From contig NZ_UQYC01000073.1 in assembly GCF_900545205.1 (NCBI RefSeq), forward strand, positions 1 to 8,148: 8,148 nt of DNA. Reading direction: 5' to 3'. The position numbers and the translations under genes are program-made. Shown piece after piece: positions 6,380 through 8,148 of the stretch. The notes beneath the pieces are model-generated. The model searched no databases, was not told the DNA's origin, and saw only the letters and a list, made by a program, of their open reading frames with translations. The stretch is from an uncultured Veillonella sp. Lineage in GTDB: Bacteria; Bacillota; Negativicutes; Veillonellales; Veillonellaceae. Each line of letters opens with the position of its first letter. The stretch's first letter is position 1.

Positions 6380-8148
6380 TTATCTACCGTTTTTAACGAT
6401 ATTGTCCATCCAGTTGAATAATTCGTCTAAATCGTAGTCGCCAGAATGGTCTACATCAAATGGTGTTGCCATATCTACGTTGTAACCAAGGTTTTGAGCA
6501 CGTGTACCTACGATCAATGGGATAGCTACGGATGTATTGCTATCAGCTGTACCATAGCGGATACGATAGTAGCGTGCATTTGTCGCTGCTGGAGAACCGA
6601 GATAGTTCATGGGGTTCATCATAGTAACGATTTTAGCATTTTCTACGTATACATCTTGGTTAGGTGTTGTATCGTGTAATGCAGCAGTAATTGTAAAGTG
6701 ATTATTATCTGTTGAACTTGTACCGAATAAGTTGTTCTCGCCAGAGTCATTAGAACGGGAATCGAATGCACCTGGTGCTTTAGAACGGCTTACAAATTGG
6801 TTGTAAGCTTCCCAGTTAATGTCTTTGATTGCACCTGTTTTGCCATCTCGTACAAGGTATGTATGTTTAGATAAATCAGTACCTTTAGCTTGTGCTTTAT
6901 TAGCTGCATCAATGATGAAAGCTTTCACATAATTTTTGAAAGTACCATTGCCATTCTTATCTAGTTTCAATACACGACCCATAGCATCATGCAATTGTAA
7001 ATTATTTACATATTCAGGGAAGTGTTCACTAAGTAAGTTGGAGTATGCTACATCATCAGCATTCAAGTTCACACGTTGCATTGTGCGTTGTAGCGGTGCT
7101 GTGTTACCAACTACATTGGCTTGAGGCAATTCGCCTTGGCCCATTGTTACTTTATTGAAAGAAGTGATACCTTTATAGCTCCATTCATACGCCATATCAG
7201 CCGCATCAAGGTTTGTAATAGGTGCATAGGCAGAAACTGCATATACATTGGTTGCTGCTGTAGCAGCACCTAATGCTTGTAAATATGGTTGGAAGTCGGA
7301 GTTATTACCAGCAGCACCTTGTAACAAGGATACGGCACCACCAGCACTTGTACCGTTTGTGATAATACGGTTTGCATTACCTGGCATTGTGGAGTCGTTA
7401 GCATGTAAGTATGCTGTGGCAGCTTGTAAGTCAACGATTACAGCTGGAGCTTTACCGATGAAGTTGCCATCGGATGCTTTGTTTGTTCGACCACGTGTAG
7501 CTGGGGAAGCTACTACATAACCACGAGATAATGCGTAAAGAACACTGTTAGGTTTGCCATTCTCAACTTTAGGTGTCATAGCTTGGCTTGGCATGTAACC
7601 ACCTACTGCATTTGGCATAAAGATAGGGGCTGTTTGTGTATTGTAACCATTTACAGTGCCATTATTAAAGTACTCTTCCGGTACATAGATATTCATGTAC
7701 TGTTGATCGATATCGATAGGATTAGCCACGTAAGGGATATATTCGAAGGCACGATATTTGATTTCCTTATTATCTACTGTAGTAGACAGGGACTCATAAT
7801 TTTTCGCATCGAATGCAAGGCTAATCTTTGCAGAAGAATCAGCTTGCAATGGTGGTTCCATTGGCTGAGATAGAATATTTTTCTCTTCTGTTACAGCAGA
7901 ACCCTTTGTGGAAGCTTCATTACGAGCATCTACATAGGATTGAGGCAACTTGCTTTCTTGAGCTTTAGCAGCAGCTTCAGCTTTAGCCTTAGCTTTTGCT
8001 TCTGCCTCAGCTTGAGCTTTAGCAGCTGCTTCAGCTTCGGCTTTAGCTTTTGCCTCAGCCTCAGCTTGTGCTTTAGCCTTAGCCTTAGCCTTAGCTTCTG
8101 CCTCGGCTTTAGCTTTTGCCTCAGCCTCAGCTTGTGCTTTAGCCTTAG
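6380..8148 (-). CDS. Subtype B tannase-like alpha/beta hydrolase with N-terminal Ala-Lys/Glu repeat (5' end outside window)
   Basis: Likely an exported esterase or tannase, which would cleave galloyl esters. At least 588 codons are in the window. The frame stays open to the right edge, so the start and any signal peptide are not seen; a TTG at 7946-7948 is not a convincing start. Residues are numbered here from that TTG. The conserved core includes MNIYVPEEYF (85-94), a TAPIFMPNAVGGY region (106-118), YVVASPATRGRT (144-155) and nucleophile S201 in GTSAGG (codon 7346-7348). D469 in RYGTADSNTS and H501 in DHSGDYD complete the triad. Their 32-residue spacing equals D419-H451 of Lactobacillus plantarum TanLp1 as I recall it. 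K390 and E404 keep the 14-residue spacing of the galloyl-contacting K343/E357, but N471 stands where D421 is expected, so substrate range may differ. Upstream of the domain is an (Ala-X)n repeat. Feruloyl or other esterase activity is an alternative. Confidence 0.85.
   Translation of the reverse strand, partial: KAKAQAEAEAKAKAEAEAKAKAKAKAQAEAEAKAKAEAEAAAKAQAEAEAKAKAKAEAAAKAQESKLPQSYVDARNEASTKGSAVTEEKNILSQPMEPPLQADSSAKISLAFDAKNYESLSTTVDNKEIKYRAFEYIPYVANPIDIDQQYMNIYVPEEYFNNGTVNGYNTQTAPIFMPNAVGGYMPSQAMTPKVENGKPNSVLYALSRGYVVASPATRGRTNKASDGNFIGKAPAVIVDLQAATAYLHANDSTMPGNANRIITNGTSAGGAVSLLQGAAGNNSDFQPYLQALGAATAATNVYAVSAYAPITNLDAADMAYEWSYKGITSFNKVTMGQGELPQANVVGNTAPLQRTMQRVNLNADDVAYSNLLSEHFPEYVNNLQLHDAMGRVLKLDKNGNGTFKNYVKAFIIDAANKAQAKGTDLSKHTYLVRDGKTGAIKDINWEAYNQFVSRSKAPGAFDSRSNDSGENNLFGTSSTDNNHFTITAALHDTTPNQDVYVENAKIVTMMNPMNYLGSPAATNARYYRIRYGTADSNTSVAIPLIVGTRAQNLGYNVDMATPFDVDHSGDYDLDELFNWMDNIVKNGR
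7958..8146 (-). repeat. Alternating Ala-Lys/Glu/Gln repeat region in the hydrolase gene
   Basis: Sixty-three codons encode nearly strict Ala-X alternation: 33 Ala, 15 Lys, 11 Glu and 4 Gln. Units end in KAQ and start AEAEAKAK. They are 22 codons (8066-8131), 18 codons (8012-8065) and 18 codons (7958-8011), plus a partial unit at the edge (8132-8148). At the DNA level the 44 bases 8039-8082 are identical to 8105-8148, a 66-base period. The array clearly continues beyond the window. Such near-identical repeats can change length by slippage or recombination. Confidence 0.92.

Noticed and set aside
7946..7948. TTG as the start of the minus-strand hydrolase
   Set aside because: The frame continues upstream without a stop through the Ala-X repeat to the window edge, and no ribosome binding site precedes the TTG. 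The codon is simply an internal leucine.

Overview
The window reads as an accessory-poor stretch of chromosome from a low-to-moderate-GC Bacillota-type bacterium. Shine-Dalgarno sites are strong (AAGGAGG), sigma-70-type promoters are well formed, and several intrinsic terminators are visible. Gene content and protein character suggest a member of the Negativicutes such as Veillonella; this is an inference from recalled similarity, not a database result.

Layout, left to right. (1) argS (arginyl-tRNA synthetase) and pyrG (CTP synthase) lie 15 bases apart on the + strand and are followed by a 71-residue membrane-anchored small protein. A long terminator hairpin that contains the small gene's stop codon closes this apparent operon. 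(2) ahpC, a 2-Cys peroxiredoxin, stands alone with its own promoter. It is followed by a roughly 150-base non-coding stretch with several hairpins and a UUCG-capped terminator. (3) A second intergenic stretch carries a near-consensus promoter with an imperfect palindrome just downstream of the -10. This drives a cysteine-free Rrf2/CymR-type regulator and, 15 bases after it, cysK (O-acetylserine sulfhydrylase). (4) Two terminators lie between cysK and a convergent minus-strand gene. (5) That gene runs off the right edge of the window. It encodes a subtype B tannase-like alpha/beta hydrolase preceded by an alternating Ala-Lys/Ala-Glu repeat.

How the genes fit together: argS, pyrG and ahpC are housekeeping and oxidative-defence genes. 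The regulator-cysK pair looks like a local cysteine-supply circuit, since the CymR and CysK proteins of Bacillus and Staphylococcus are known to form a regulatory complex. The most unusual item is the right-hand gene. Its repeat contains an exact copy of the self-assembling peptide EAK16-II next to a hydrolase with an identifiable catalytic triad.

Three apparent starts are misleading. pyrG starts at 1755 rather than at the upstream GTG (1743). ahpC starts at 3778, not 200 bases upstream. The hydrolase does not start at the TTG at 7948 but continues past the window edge. No tRNA, rRNA, CRISPR array or insertion sequence was seen.
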